Source: JAGWAJ01 sp965215155
Lineage (GTDB): Bacteria; Acidobacteriota; Vicinamibacteria; Vicinamibacterales; UBA8438
Direction: 5' to 3'
Assembly (NCBI GenBank): GCA_965215155.1
Contig: CBDCCY010000004.1
Span: 310,001 to 374,000 of the forward strand
DNA: 64,000 nucleotides
Within the stretch, counting starts at the first letter, position 1. Every line of letters starts with the position of its first letter. The notes beneath the pieces were generated by a model that was given only the letters and a program-made list of their open reading frames with translations, made no database searches and was not told where the DNA came from. Shown here in pieces: positions 21,573 through 34,287 of this stretch. Made by a program: the position numbers and the translations under genes.

Positions 21573-22727
21573 TGTGCACCGTCAGAAATACGTGAGCAGT
21601 AACGCTTCAGGGATTCCGATCTGCTCGGCGGTCTTCGTCCAGACGAAGGGCTTGGGGTCTTCGTTGTAGACCGCCAGGTACTCCTTGATCGCCGCCTCGA
21701 GTGCTTGGGTGCTGCGATGGGTTCCACGCCGGATCTGCTGCCGGGTGATCTCGGCGAACCAACGCTCTACCTGGTTGAGCCACGATGCGCTCGTGGGCGT
21801 GAAGTGCAGGTGATACCGAGGACGCCGTGCCAGCCAGTCGTGGATCATCGCCGTCTTGTGCGTGCCGTAGTTGTCCAGCACCAGGTGGATGTCGAGGTCG
21901 GGCGGCACCGCCTTGTCGATCACGGCGAGGAAGCGCTTGAACTCCACCGAGCGGTGCTTCCGAAAGCACCTGCCGATCACCTCGCCGGTGGCGGTGTTCA
22001 GGGCCGCGAACAACGAGGTCGTGCCGTGCCGTCGATAGTCGTGTGTCCGCTGCTCCGGTGCTCCCGGACGCATCGGCAACACCGGCTGGGTACGGTTCAA
22101 CGCCTGGATCTGCGACTTCTCATCCACACACAGCACCACCGCTCGCTCCGGCGGATGCAGGTACAGCCCCACGATATCGCGCACTTTCTCGATGAACAAC
22201 GGGTCTCGCGACAGCTTGAAGGTCTCGCTGCGATGGGGCTTGAGCGCGAACGCGCGCCACACGCGGCCGACGGTCGAAGCGCTCAGCCCGCAGGCTCGGG
22301 CCATCGACTCCCGGCTCCAATGCGTCGCCCCCCGTGGGGTCGTCTCCAGCGTCCGGACCACGACCCGTTCGACGTCCTCGTCCGACACCCGGCGCGGCGC
22401 GCCCGGCCGTGGTTCGTCCAGCAAGCCGTCGCAGCCGTTGCGCAGGAACCGCCGCCGCCACTTGCCGACCGTGGCCCGCGTCGTGCCCAGAGCCTGCGCC
22501 ACGACCTGGTCGCTCCGTCCCGCGGCGCTCTGCAGCACGATGCGTGCCCTCAGGGCCAGAGCCTGCGCGGTATTGCGCCGGCGCAGCCAACCCTCCAGTT
22601 CCTCGCGCTGTGCGTCCGAGACCTCCGGGACCTCTCGTGTGTAATGGTTCGGCACGGCCCTCCTCGCTTCCGGGCCGACCGTATCACGAGCCGATTCTAC
22701 TGGTCAAGAACTTCAGGCGTTGGACAC
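21572..22727 (-). mobile_element. IS630-family insertion sequence, copy 1 (between atpG and atpD)
   Basis: A 1,156-bp element flanked by TA duplications (21570-21571 and 22728-22729). The terminal inverted repeats are imperfect; counting the TA, TAGTGTGCACCGTCAGAA faces TAGTGTCCAACGCCTGAA. It is nearly identical to the copy at 37434-38591 but inverted, with a few substitutions and a 2-bp deletion near the transposase 3' end. It sits inside the atpG stop codon and 5 bp before the atpD ATG, so it splits the operon without breaking either frame. Its transposase opposes the operon. Confidence 0.93.
21582..22655 (-). CDS. IS630-family transposase (C-terminus altered by 2-bp deletion)
   Basis: This 357-residue DDE transposase has an N-terminal helix-turn-helix (QVVAQALGTTRATVGKWRRRF) and a DDE domain with VVLCVDEKSQ, LVLDNYGTHK and SASWLNQVERWFAEITR. 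Compared with the other copy, CT is missing after GAGCAGATC, so the ending becomes GIPEALLLTYF instead of the family-like LESLKRYCSRISDGAH. The catalytic residues are intact, but the last 18 or so residues differ, so activity is uncertain. The start is GTG. Confidence 0.92.
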   Translation of the reverse strand: MPNHYTREVPEVSDAQREELEGWLRRRNTAQALALRARIVLQSAAGRSDQVVAQALGTTRATVGKWRRRFLRNGCDGLLDEPRPGAPRRVSDEDVERVVVRTLETTPRGATHWSRESMARACGLSASTVGRVWRAFALKPHRSETFKLSRDPLFIEKVRDIVGLYLHPPERAVVLCVDEKSQIQALNRTQPVLPMRPGAPEQRTHDYRRHGTTSLFAALNTATGEVIGRCFRKHRSVEFKRFLAVIDKAVPPDLDIHLVLDNYGTHKTAMIHDWLARRPRYHLHFTPTSASWLNQVERWFAEITRQQIRRGTHRSTQALEAAIKEYLAVYNEDPKPFVWTKTAEQIGIPEALLLTYF

Positions 22728-22732
22728 TAGCG

Positions 22733-24184
22733 ATGGCACAGGCAGGCGGAGACGCGACGGGGAAGGTGGTCCAGGTCATCGGGCCGGTGGTCGACGTCGA
22801 GTTCGCGGGCGGCCACTTGCCGCCGATCTACAACGCGCTCCGCATCCAGGGCGGGGAGGGTGCGGATGCGCTCGACGTGATCGCGGAGGTCGAGCAGCAC
22901 CTGGGAGAGAACCGCGTCCGCGCGGTCGCCATGAAGCCGACCGACGGGATGCAGCGCGGGATGGCGGCCATCGACACGGGCGGGCCGATCGCCATGCCCG
23001 TGGGGCCGAGCACCCTCGGCCGCGTGCTGAACGTCCTCGGCGAGCCGGTGGACTTCCCCGACCGGCCGGTGGAGTCGGATCAGCACTGGCCGATCCACCG
23101 GCCCGCCCCGACCCTCGAGGACCAGTCGACCGAGCTCCAGATGTTCGAGACCGGGATCAAGGTCATCGACCTGCTGGAGCCCTACCTGCGCGGCGGCAAG
23201 ATCGGGCTCTTCGGCGGCGCGGGGGTCGGCAAGACGGTCATCATCCAGGAGCTGATCCACAACATCGCGCTCAAGCACGGCGGCGTCTCGGTGTTCGGCG
23301 GCGTCGGCGAGCGCACCCGCGAGGGCAACGACCTCTGGCTGGAGATGCAGGAGAGCGGGGTCGTCGACATCGAGAGCTCCGAGAAGTCGCGCGCGGCCCT
23401 GATCTACGGCCAGATGACGGAGCCCCCCGGCGCCCGGCTGCGGGTGGCGCTCAGCGCGCTGACCGTCGCCGAGTACTTCCGCGACGCCGAGGCCAAGGAC
23501 GTCCTGCTGTTCATCGACAACATCTTCCGCTTCACGCAGGCGGGCTCCGAGGTGTCGGCGCTGCTCGGACGCATGCCCTCGGCCGTCGGCTACCAGCCGA
23601 CGCTGCTCACCGAGATGGGCGAGCTGCAGGAGCGGATCACGTCGACCAAGAAGGGGTCGATCACGTCCGTGCAGGCCATCTACGTCCCCGCGGACGACTA
23701 CACCGACCCGGCGCCGGCGACGACGTTCGCCCACCTCGACGCCACGACCAACCTCTCGCGCGCCATCGTCGAGATCGGCATCTACCCGGCCGTCGATCCG
23801 CTCGCCTCGTCGTCGCGCATTCTCGATCCGCGCGTCATCGGCGAGGAGCACTACACGGTCGCGCGCGACGTGAAGCAGGTGCTGCAGCGCTACAAGGACC
23901 TGCAGGACATCATCGCCATTCTCGGAATCGACGAGCTCTCGGACGACGACAAGCTGACCGTCTCGCGGGCGCGCAAGATCCAGAGGTTCCTCTCGCAGCC
24001 GTTCTTCGTGGCCGAGCAGTTCACCGGCAAGGAAGGCAAGTACGTGCCGATCGCCGACACGGTGCGAGGCTTCAAGGAGATCGTGGAGGGCAAGCACGAT
24101 CACCTGCCGGAGCAGGCGTTCTTCATGGTCGGGGGCATCGAGGAAGCGGTCGCCAACGCGGAGGCGGCCCAGGCCACGGCGTAG
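22733..24184 (+). CDS. atpD: F0F1 ATP synthase beta subunit
   Basis: This 483-residue catalytic subunit of F1 has P-loop GGAGVGKTVIIQELIHN at about residue 160, catalytic-region GERTREGNDLW, and the DELSEED-type segment reads DELSDDD. The ATG lies 5 bp from the IS end. The ancestral Shine-Dalgarno (GGAGG in the atpG 3' end) is now 1.16 kb away, leaving only a weak AGGCG in the IS end. Expression may therefore depend on IS-supplied or read-through signals. Confidence 0.98.
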   Translation: MAQAGGDATGKVVQVIGPVVDVEFAGGHLPPIYNALRIQGGEGADALDVIAEVEQHLGENRVRAVAMKPTDGMQRGMAAIDTGGPIAMPVGPSTLGRVLNVLGEPVDFPDRPVESDQHWPIHRPAPTLEDQSTELQMFETGIKVIDLLEPYLRGGKIGLFGGAGVGKTVIIQELIHNIALKHGGVSVFGGVGERTREGNDLWLEMQESGVVDIESSEKSRAALIYGQMTEPPGARLRVALSALTVAEYFRDAEAKDVLLFIDNIFRFTQAGSEVSALLGRMPSAVGYQPTLLTEMGELQERITSTKKGSITSVQAIYVPADDYTDPAPATTFAHLDATTNLSRAIVEIGIYPAVDPLASSSRILDPRVIGEEHYTVARDVKQVLQRYKDLQDIIAILGIDELSDDDKLTVSRARKIQRFLSQPFFVAEQFTGKEGKYVPIADTVRGFKEIVEGKHDHLPEQAFFMVGGIEEAVANAEAAQATA

Positions 24185-24204
24185 GCCGGAGGCAACCGAG
24201 CACC

Positions 24205-24636
24205 ATGGCGCTGCCCTCGCATCTCACGCTCGAGATCGTCACCCCCGATCGGTCCCTGGCCGTCGAGACCGTCGACGAGGTCGAGCTCCCCGGGGCCGAG
24301 GGCTACCTCGGCGTGCTCCCGGGCCACACGCCGCTCCTCGTGGCCCTCCAGGTCGGAGCGCTCCGGTACCGCAAGGGGGACGAGGAGACCTTCCTGTCGG
24401 TCGCGTTCGGCTTCGCCGAGATCGGGCCGGATCGGGTCCGCATCCTCGCCGACACCGCCGAGCGCGCCGAGGAGATCGACATCCGGCGCGCGGAAGCGGC
24501 GGTCGAGCGAGCGCGCGAGCACCTGGCGCGGGCGGTCGACGTCGACTTCGAGCGGGCTCGCATCGCGCTGTTGAAGTCGATGGCACGACTGCAGGTGGCC
24601 ACCCGGGCGCGCGTGCGGGGATCCGCCGGCCTGTGA
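24205..24636 (+). CDS. atpC: F0F1 ATP synthase epsilon subunit
   Basis: This 143-residue regulatory rotor subunit has an N-terminal beta-sandwich (LTLEIVTPDRSL, LPGAEGYLGVLPGHTPLL, FAEIGPDRVRILADTAERAEEID). A C-terminal two-helix domain of the inhibitory type follows. It starts 20 bp after atpD and ends the F1 operon. Confidence 0.96.
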   Translation: MALPSHLTLEIVTPDRSLAVETVDEVELPGAEGYLGVLPGHTPLLVALQVGALRYRKGDEETFLSVAFGFAEIGPDRVRILADTAERAEEIDIRRAEAAVERAREHLARAVDVDFERARIALLKSMARLQVATRARVRGSAGL

Positions 24637-24721
24637 TGCGGCGCCGAGACGCGTTCGGCCTGCGCAACGCTCGCGGGCCCACCGCGCCCGGTCCCGCGTG
24701 ACCGGGTGGTAAGGTGGCGTC

Positions 24722-25504
24722 ATGCGCCTCGCCTGCGCTGCGCGCACCGACCCCGGCCGCCGGCGCGCGGCCAACGAGGACTGCTACTGCGCGCGACCCG
24801 ACCTCGGACTGTTCGTCGTCGCGGACGGGATGGGCGGGCACGTAGCGGGCGAAGTGGCCGCGCGGATCGCGGTCGACGAGGTCGAGCGGTTCATCGAGGC
24901 GACGGTCGGGGGCAGGCCGACGGGGGACGGGCCGGATGCCGCGTGGCCGGCGCCGTTCGACCCGGCGGTGAGCACGGACGGCAACCGTCTGACGGCCAGT
25001 CTGGCCGTGGCGAACCGGAGCATCGCGGACCGCGTGGGGCGCGCGGAGGAGCTCCGGGGGATGGCAACGACGGCGGTGGCGTTCATCGTCGGCGACGGAA
25101 GCGCGGCCCTCGCGCACGTCGGCGACAGCCGCGCCTACCTGCGCGGCGCCGGCGGGCTCCGGCGCCTGACGCGGGACCATTCCTGGGTGGAGGAGCAGAT
25201 GCAGACCGGCCTGCTCTCGCCCGCCGCCGCCCGCGAGCACCCCTGGCGCAACGTCGTGACCCGCGCGCTGTCGGGCCTCGACCCGGTGCAGCCCGACGTC
25301 TGCGAGGTGCCGCTGGCGGCCGGAGACCGGCTGCTGCTCTGCTCGGACGGGCTCTCCTCGGTCCTTTCCGACCAGGAGATGGACGCCGTGCTGGCCCGCG
25401 GGACGACGCCCGATTGGGCGTGCGACGCTCTCGTCCGATGCGCCAACGACGGCGGCGGCCCGGACAACATCACCGTGATCGTGATCGACGTCGATGTGGG
25501 CTAA
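24722..25504 (+). CDS. PP2C-family serine/threonine protein phosphatase
   Basis: This 260-residue metal-dependent (PPM/PP2C) phosphatase, of the bacterial Stp type, removes phosphate from Ser/Thr. Metal-binding motifs are in order: RxxNED (Asn18-Glu19-Asp20), ADGMGGH (Asp35), GDSRAYL, LCSDGLSSVLSD, and the terminal GGPDNITVIV. No membrane segment is present. A partner kinase is not in the window. It overlaps the following transporter gene by 11 bp, so the two are likely co-translated. Confidence 0.93.
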   Translation: MRLACAARTDPGRRRAANEDCYCARPDLGLFVVADGMGGHVAGEVAARIAVDEVERFIEATVGGRPTGDGPDAAWPAPFDPAVSTDGNRLTASLAVANRSIADRVGRAEELRGMATTAVAFIVGDGSAALAHVGDSRAYLRGAGGLRRLTRDHSWVEEQMQTGLLSPAAAREHPWRNVVTRALSGLDPVQPDVCEVPLAAGDRLLLCSDGLSSVLSDQEMDAVLARGTTPDWACDALVRCANDGGGPDNITVIVIDVDVG

Positions 25505-26321
25505 CCTGGCTCGGCTGTTGCGTCACCGCGGTCTGGTGCAGGCGCTCGTGGTGCGGGATCTCAAGGCCCGCTACCGCGGCTCGGTGCTCGGCTTCTTCTG
25601 GTCCTTCGCGAACCCGTTGCTCCTGCTGCTGGTCTACACGTTCGTCTTCTCGGTGGTCCTCGAAGGGTTCCGGCCCGTGGAGATCGAGCCGTACGCCCTG
25701 TTCCTGTTCTGCGGCCTGCTGCCCTGGACGTGGTTCTCGTCCGGCCTGACAGAGGCCGGGAACTCCCTGGTCGCCAACGGCAACCTGATCAAGAAGGTGC
25801 TGTTCCCGGCCGAGGTGCTGCCCGTCGTCGCCGTGATCGCCAACATGGTCCACTTCCTGCTGGCGCTCCCCATTCTGGCCGCGGCGCTCATCCTGCTGGC
25901 GCCGGCGGCGCCCCGCCCGTCGGAGCTCTTCTGGTTCCCCGTCGTCGTAGCCGTGCAGCTCCTGCTCACGCTGGGGCTCGGCCTTTTCCTCGCCGCGCTG
26001 ACGGTGCACTTCCGCGACATCAAGGACCTGCTGTCGAACGTGCTCACGCTCTGGTTCTTCGCGACGCCGATCATCTACCCGATGTCGGCGGTCGCGGGGC
26101 GCGGTCCCGAGGTGGCCGGTCTGGCCCCCCTCGGGAAGGTCCTGATGGACCTCAACCCGTTCGCGCACCTGGCGATCTCCTACCAGGAGATCCTGTTCTA
26201 CGACGGCCCGTTCGGCCACTGGAAATGGCTGCTCGCGCTGGCCGCGGGCGGGGCGGTCCTGTTCGCGGCCGGATACGCCTTCTTCGACCGCCTGCGGGAC
26301 TCGTTCGCGGAGGAAGTGTGA
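25494..26321 (+). CDS. wzm: ABC-2 polysaccharide export permease (Wzm-type)
   Basis: This 275-residue membrane permease has about six hydrophobic segments. The N-terminal VVRDLKARYRGSVLGFFWSFANPLLLLLVY signature is in the TagG/Wzm family style (RDLKxRYRxSxLGxxW). It likely exports an undecaprenyl-linked glycan or O-antigen with the adjacent Wzt. It overlaps the phosphatase at its 5' end and wzt by 4 bp (GTGA) at its 3' end. Confidence 0.88.
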   Translation: MWANLARLLRHRGLVQALVVRDLKARYRGSVLGFFWSFANPLLLLLVYTFVFSVVLEGFRPVEIEPYALFLFCGLLPWTWFSSGLTEAGNSLVANGNLIKKVLFPAEVLPVVAVIANMVHFLLALPILAAALILLAPAAPRPSELFWFPVVVAVQLLLTLGLGLFLAALTVHFRDIKDLLSNVLTLWFFATPIIYPMSAVAGRGPEVAGLAPLGKVLMDLNPFAHLAISYQEILFYDGPFGHWKWLLALAAGGAVLFAAGYAFFDRLRDSFAEEV

Positions 26322-27850
26322 CCGACGCGGCCATCTCGCTGCGCGACGTCTCCAAGCTGTACCGGCGCTACGCCTACGAGCGCCGCTTCTCCACCCTCAA
26401 GAGCGCCCTGCTGAAGGGGAGCCTAGCCAGCGACCTGCGCCCGCACGAGGTGGTCCGCGCCGTCGACGCCGTGTCGCTGGCGGTCGGGACGGGAGCCTGC
26501 GTCGGCCTGATCGGCAGGAACGGCTCGGGGAAGAGCACGCTGCTGAAGCTCGTCACCGGAATCACGCGGCCGACCTCCGGCGCGGTAGAGGTGCGCGGGC
26601 GGGTCGCCGCGCTGATCGAGCTCGGCGCCGGCTTCCACCCCGAGATCTCGGGCCGCGAGAACATCTTCGTCAACGGTGTCATGCTGGGGCGGACGAGGCG
26701 CGAGATCGCGAGGCAGTTCGACGAGATCGTGGAGTTCGCGGAGCTCGAGGACTTCATCGACGCGCCGGTCAAGACGTACTCGACCGGCATGTACATGCGG
26801 CTCGGCTTCTCGGTCGCCGTCCACGTGGATCCGGACGTGCTCGTCGTGGACGAGGTGCTCGCGGTCGGAGACGAGGCGTTCGGCCTGAAGTGCCTCGACA
26901 AGTTCAGCGAGTTCAAGCGGCGCGGACGGACCATCCTGCTCGCTACGCACGGGCTGGGCATGGTGGAGCGTTTCTGTGACGAGGCGATCTGGATCGACGC
27001 CGGTCGCCTGCGCGCCCAGGGCGACCCCCGGCGCGTCGTCCATGCCTACACGACGGACGTCGCCCGGCGCGAGGAGGAGGCCATCGCCTCGAAGGACCGC
27101 AGGGTCCAGGCGGCCATCGCGGAACGAGCCGGCCGCCCCGCGGCCGGCGACGGCGCCTCTCCCGGGGACGGCGCGTCCCCCGGCGGCGATGGCGGCGCCC
27201 CGGAGACTGGCGCCCTTCTCGGTGACGGCGCCTCTCCCGGCGATGAACCCCGCCCCGGCGATGGAGGGCCTCTCGGCGCTGGAGGCGCCGCGGAAGGCGA
27301 CGGGAGCGCCCCGGAAACCGGCGCGGCGGAGGAGCCGGGGCAGGCGGACGGAGCGGTCGCCGACATGTTCCAGGCCACCGAGGGACGCTGGGGCTCCGGC
27401 CCGGTGCGCATCGAGCGGGTGACGATCGAGCGCGGAGGCGAGACCGCCCACGTCTTCCGCACCGGCGACCGGCTGGCGGTGCGGCTCGGCTTCCACACCG
27501 CGGAGCCCGTGCAGGATTTCGTCTTCGGGATCGGTATCTTCAACGCCGACGGGACCTGCTGCTACGGGACGAACACGGATGTCGAGGGCTTCGAGCCGGT
27601 CGAGTTGTCCGGATCCGGCGAGGTGGTCTTCGCCATCGACAGCCTCGACCTCGTCGAGGGCACCTACAAGCTCGACGTCGCCGCACACACGCGGCGCGGC
27701 GTGCAGTACGACTATCACCGGCTCCTGTACACGTTCCGGGTCAAGTCCGACACGAAGGACGCCGGCATCTACCGGCCGCGTCACGAGTGGACCTTCAGCC
27801 CGAACGCCCGCTTCGGGCCGCCGCCGGAGACCGCCGGCGGCCGTTCCTGA
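26318..27850 (+). CDS. wzt: ABC polysaccharide exporter ATPase with C-terminal glycan-binding domain (Wzt-type)
   Basis: This 510-residue ATPase has Walker A GLIGRNGSGKSTLLKLV at about 65-81, signature KTYSTGMYMRLGFSVA and Walker B VLVVDEVLAVGDEAF. After the nucleotide-binding domain comes a Gly/Asp/Pro/Ala-rich linker with repeated DGASPGD-type units (about residues 274-347). A Wzt_C-like carbohydrate-binding domain follows (VFRTGDRLAVRLGF, FVFGIGIFNADGT, GTYKLDVAAH). Wzt_C typically reads the modified end of O-polysaccharide. The GTG overlaps the wzm stop after a GGAGGAA site. Confidence 0.9.
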   Translation: MTDAAISLRDVSKLYRRYAYERRFSTLKSALLKGSLASDLRPHEVVRAVDAVSLAVGTGACVGLIGRNGSGKSTLLKLVTGITRPTSGAVEVRGRVAALIELGAGFHPEISGRENIFVNGVMLGRTRREIARQFDEIVEFAELEDFIDAPVKTYSTGMYMRLGFSVAVHVDPDVLVVDEVLAVGDEAFGLKCLDKFSEFKRRGRTILLATHGLGMVERFCDEAIWIDAGRLRAQGDPRRVVHAYTTDVARREEEAIASKDRRVQAAIAERAGRPAAGDGASPGDGASPGGDGGAPETGALLGDGASPGDEPRPGDGGPLGAGGAAEGDGSAPETGAAEEPGQADGAVADMFQATEGRWGSGPVRIERVTIERGGETAHVFRTGDRLAVRLGFHTAEPVQDFVFGIGIFNADGTCCYGTNTDVEGFEPVELSGSGEVVFAIDSLDLVEGTYKLDVAAHTRRGVQYDYHRLLYTFRVKSDTKDAGIYRPRHEWTFSPNARFGPPPETAGGRS

Positions 27851-27853
27851 TAC

Positions 27854-31456
<3,603 letters not shown>

Positions 31457-31477
31457 CGGAGTTACCATGAAGGAACC

Positions 31478-32584
31478 ATGCAGACATCGAAGTGCGTACG
31501 GTGCCTCGCCCTCGCCGTCGTTCTGATCGCTTCCGCGGCGGCCGGAACCGCCCAGGCGCAAGCGCGGCTCGGCGGCGACACGCCGGAGAGCGCGACGGGC
31601 CTCGTGCTCCAGCGCATTCTGGCGAAGGTGAACGGGGACATCATCACCCAGACCGATCTGGAGAACCGCCAGGTCGCCGCGCTCCGGCAGGAGAGCTTCA
31701 TGCCGACGTCCGACGCGGCGCTGCGGCGCAAGCTGGTCGAGGTGACGCCGCGGGTCATCTCCAACGCGGTGGACGAGCTGCTGCTGGTCCAGCGCGGCAA
31801 GGTGCTCGGCTACTACCTGAGCGACGAGCAGTACGCGGAGATGGTGGCCAACATCAAGGAGGAGAACGGCTTCGAAACGGACGACGAGTTCGAGGAGGCG
31901 CTGCTGCAGGCGGAAGGGATGACGGTCACCGACTTCCGCCGCTCGATGGAGCACCGCATCCTCGTCAACCAGGTCCAGCAGATCGAGATCCTGCGCAAGG
32001 TCATGCTCACCGAGACGGAGGCGCGGGAGTACTACAACGCCAACCTCGACCGGTTCGCCGAGGAGCCGACCGTCACGCTGCGGGAGATCCTGATCGCGGT
32101 GCCGGAGACGCCGGGCGGCTTCAGTGTCGCCTCCGACGACCTGGACCGCGCCGCCGCCGAAGAGGCGCGCCAGCGCGTCGTCGACGGGGAGGACTTCGCC
32201 ACCGTGGCGATCGCGGTCTCGGACGCACCGTCGAAGGCCAACGGAGGCCTCATCGGTCCTCTCGACTACGCCATCCTGAGCGAGACCGTCCAGCAGGTGC
32301 TCGATGGGCTGGAGGTGGGCGACATGAGCGCGCCGATCCGCACGCCCGGCGGCTTCCAGGTGCTGCAGCTCGAGGCGCGGACGGAAGCCACCCCGTTGCC
32401 GTTCGACGAGGTCAAGAACAACATCATGGACAGCGTGTTCAACGACCGCCGCTGGGAGGAGTTCAACCGCTACCTCGCGGAGCTGCGCGGCGATGCGGTC
32501 ATCGAGTGGAAGGACGAGGAGCTGCAGCGCGCCTACGAGCAGTACGAGCCGCAGCGGACCTCCCCGCCGCGCGCCAACAACTGA
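31478..32584 (+). CDS. SurA-like periplasmic peptidyl-prolyl isomerase
   Basis: This 368-residue exported protein has a signal peptide (CLALAVVLIASAAAGTAQA). A SurA N-terminal chaperone helix bundle follows (ILAKVNGDIITQTDLENRQVAALR, ... RVISNAVDELLLVQRGK). A parvulin/PPIC domain spans about 195-310 (TVTLREILIAVP, FATVAIAVSDAPSKANGGLIG, IRTPGGFQVLQLEAR). It probably assists outer-membrane protein folding. It has one PPIC domain rather than the two of E. coli SurA. Confidence 0.88.
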   Translation: MQTSKCVRCLALAVVLIASAAAGTAQAQARLGGDTPESATGLVLQRILAKVNGDIITQTDLENRQVAALRQESFMPTSDAALRRKLVEVTPRVISNAVDELLLVQRGKVLGYYLSDEQYAEMVANIKEENGFETDDEFEEALLQAEGMTVTDFRRSMEHRILVNQVQQIEILRKVMLTETEAREYYNANLDRFAEEPTVTLREILIAVPETPGGFSVASDDLDRAAAEEARQRVVDGEDFATVAIAVSDAPSKANGGLIGPLDYAILSETVQQVLDGLEVGDMSAPIRTPGGFQVLQLEARTEATPLPFDEVKNNIMDSVFNDRRWEEFNRYLAELRGDAVIEWKDEELQRAYEQYEPQRTSPPRANN

Positions 32585-32613
32585 CGCCCCGCGGGCTCGG
32601 CAATGCCGACGGG

Positions 32614-33684
32614 ATGACCATGCATATCGGCTCCGTAGCGCTCGCTCCGCCGTTCGCCCTCGCCCCGATGGCGGGCATGACCGACACCGCGTTCCGGCGC
32701 CTGGTGAAGCGCCGGGGCGGGTGCGGGCTCGTCGTCACCGAGATGGTGAGCTCCGAGGGCCTCGTGCGCGGGATCGACCGCACGCTCGACTACGCGCAGT
32801 ACACCGAGGAGGAGCGTCCGGTAGCGATCCAGATCTTCGGCGGCGACGCCGCGAAGATGGCTGCGGCCGCGGCGATCGTGGAGCAGATGGGGGCCGAGAT
32901 CGTCGACGTCAACATGGGCTGCCCGGTCCCCAAGATCGCCAGGCACAACGCGGGCTGCAGCTTGATGCGGGAGCCGGCCCACGCGGCCCGCGTCGTGCGC
33001 TCGATGCGCGACGCCGTGCGCATCCCGGTCACGGTGAAGATGCGCGCGGGCTGGGACGACGCGCACGTCAACGCCCCGGAGATGGCCCGCAGGATGGAGG
33101 ACGCCGGCGCGTCCGCGGTCGCCGTGCACGGGCGGACGGCGAAGCAGTCCTACCGCGGGGTGTCGGACTGGGGGCTGATCGGCGAGGTGGCGGCCGGCGT
33201 GGGCATACCCGTGATGGGCAGCGGCGACTGCGTGACCCCCGAGCAGGTCGTCGACCGGACGCAGCGCACCGGCGTCTCCGGGGTGCTGGTGGGGCGGGGC
33301 GCCCTGCGCAACCCGTGGATCTTCCAGCAGTCGACCGCGCTCGCGGCCGGGGGGGCGGTTCCCGAGGTCTCGCCGGAGGAGCGGGGGCGCTTCCTCCTCG
33401 AGTACATCGATCTGCTGCTGGCCGAGGGGGTCGACGAGTCGGACGGGTTCCGCCACCACGCTCCCGGCGCGGCGCCGCGCCCCGGCCGGACCTTCCGGCG
33501 GCCGGGCCAGCGCGAGCGATGGGTCGTCAACAAGCTGCGCGCGCTCGGCTCCTGGTACACCAAGGGGCTCCGGGACGGGAGCCGACTGCGCACGGCGATC
33601 AACCGCGCCGAGTCGGTCGCCGAGCTCCGGGACGTCATCTCGGAGTTCTTCCTCCTGCGCGTCGGCGCAGGCGCCGCCGCGTGA
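32614..33684 (+). CDS. dus: tRNA-dihydrouridine synthase
   Basis: This 356-residue FMN enzyme reduces uridine to dihydrouridine in tRNA. The Dus motifs are APMAGMTDTAFRRLVKRRG, the catalytic-Cys loop VDVNMGCPVPKIARHNAGC, VTVKMRAGWDD, VHGRTAKQSY and the FMN-phosphate site GVLVGRGALRNPWIF. The order resembles DusB, but I do not assign the paralogue firmly. The start is ATG 32614 (ATG 32620 is also possible). The TGA overlaps the following GTG start. Confidence 0.93.
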   Translation: MTMHIGSVALAPPFALAPMAGMTDTAFRRLVKRRGGCGLVVTEMVSSEGLVRGIDRTLDYAQYTEEERPVAIQIFGGDAAKMAAAAAIVEQMGAEIVDVNMGCPVPKIARHNAGCSLMREPAHAARVVRSMRDAVRIPVTVKMRAGWDDAHVNAPEMARRMEDAGASAVAVHGRTAKQSYRGVSDWGLIGEVAAGVGIPVMGSGDCVTPEQVVDRTQRTGVSGVLVGRGALRNPWIFQQSTALAAGGAVPEVSPEERGRFLLEYIDLLLAEGVDESDGFRHHAPGAAPRPGRTFRRPGQRERWVVNKLRALGSWYTKGLRDGSRLRTAINRAESVAELRDVISEFFLLRVGAGAAA

Positions 33685-34220
33685 TCGCCCGCCGGATCGC
33701 CGACATCGACTGGGCGTCGTGGCGGGCCGTCGACGACGCGACGCTGGTGTTCGTGATCCGGGACGCCCGCATTCTCCTCATCCGCAAGAAGCGCGGGCTC
33801 GGGGCCGGGAAGATCAACGGGCCGGGCGGCCGTCGGGAGCCGGGCGAGACGTTCGATGACTGCGCGGTGCGCGAGGTGCGCGAGGAGCTCGGCGTGACGC
33901 CCCGCGACGTCGTCAAGCTCGGCGAGCACCGCTTCCAGTTCGTCGACGGATACTCGACGTTCGTGTACGTCTACCGGGCCTCCGGGCTCGATGGCCTGCC
34001 CGTCGAGACGGACGAGGCCGCGCCGCTCTGGGTGGGGCTGGACGAGATCCCGTTCGACGAGATGTGGGAGGACGATCGCTACTGGCTGCCGCTGGTCGTG
34101 GCGGGCCGGTCGTTCTCCGGACGGTGGATCTTCGACGGCAACCGGATGCTCGACTACCGGCTCGACGTCCTCGACGAGGAGCCTCGGCGCGCTGGCGGCG
34201 CGCGGGCCGGTGGCATATGA
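33681..34220 (+). CDS. Nudix hydrolase (MutT/MTH1-like)
   Basis: This 179-residue protein has a complete Nudix box GX5EX7REUXEEXGU at residues 50-72 (Gly50, Glu56, Arg64-Glu65, Glu68-Glu69). The preceding GKINGPGG resembles the 8-oxo-dGTP diphosphatase group, and the C-terminal WEDDRYWLPLV segment also recalls MTH1. The likely role is sanitising oxidised nucleotides, but the substrate cannot be fixed from sequence. It starts with GTG overlapping the dus stop (GTGA). Confidence 0.85.
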   Translation: MIARRIADIDWASWRAVDDATLVFVIRDARILLIRKKRGLGAGKINGPGGRREPGETFDDCAVREVREELGVTPRDVVKLGEHRFQFVDGYSTFVYVYRASGLDGLPVETDEAAPLWVGLDEIPFDEMWEDDRYWLPLVVAGRSFSGRWIFDGNRMLDYRLDVLDEEPRRAGGARAGGI

Positions 34221-34287
34221 TGCGGGCTTGGGAATCCGCCGCCGGCCCGCATGGTCGCCCCGGCGACGAGTAACGGGGAGGTTTGCC

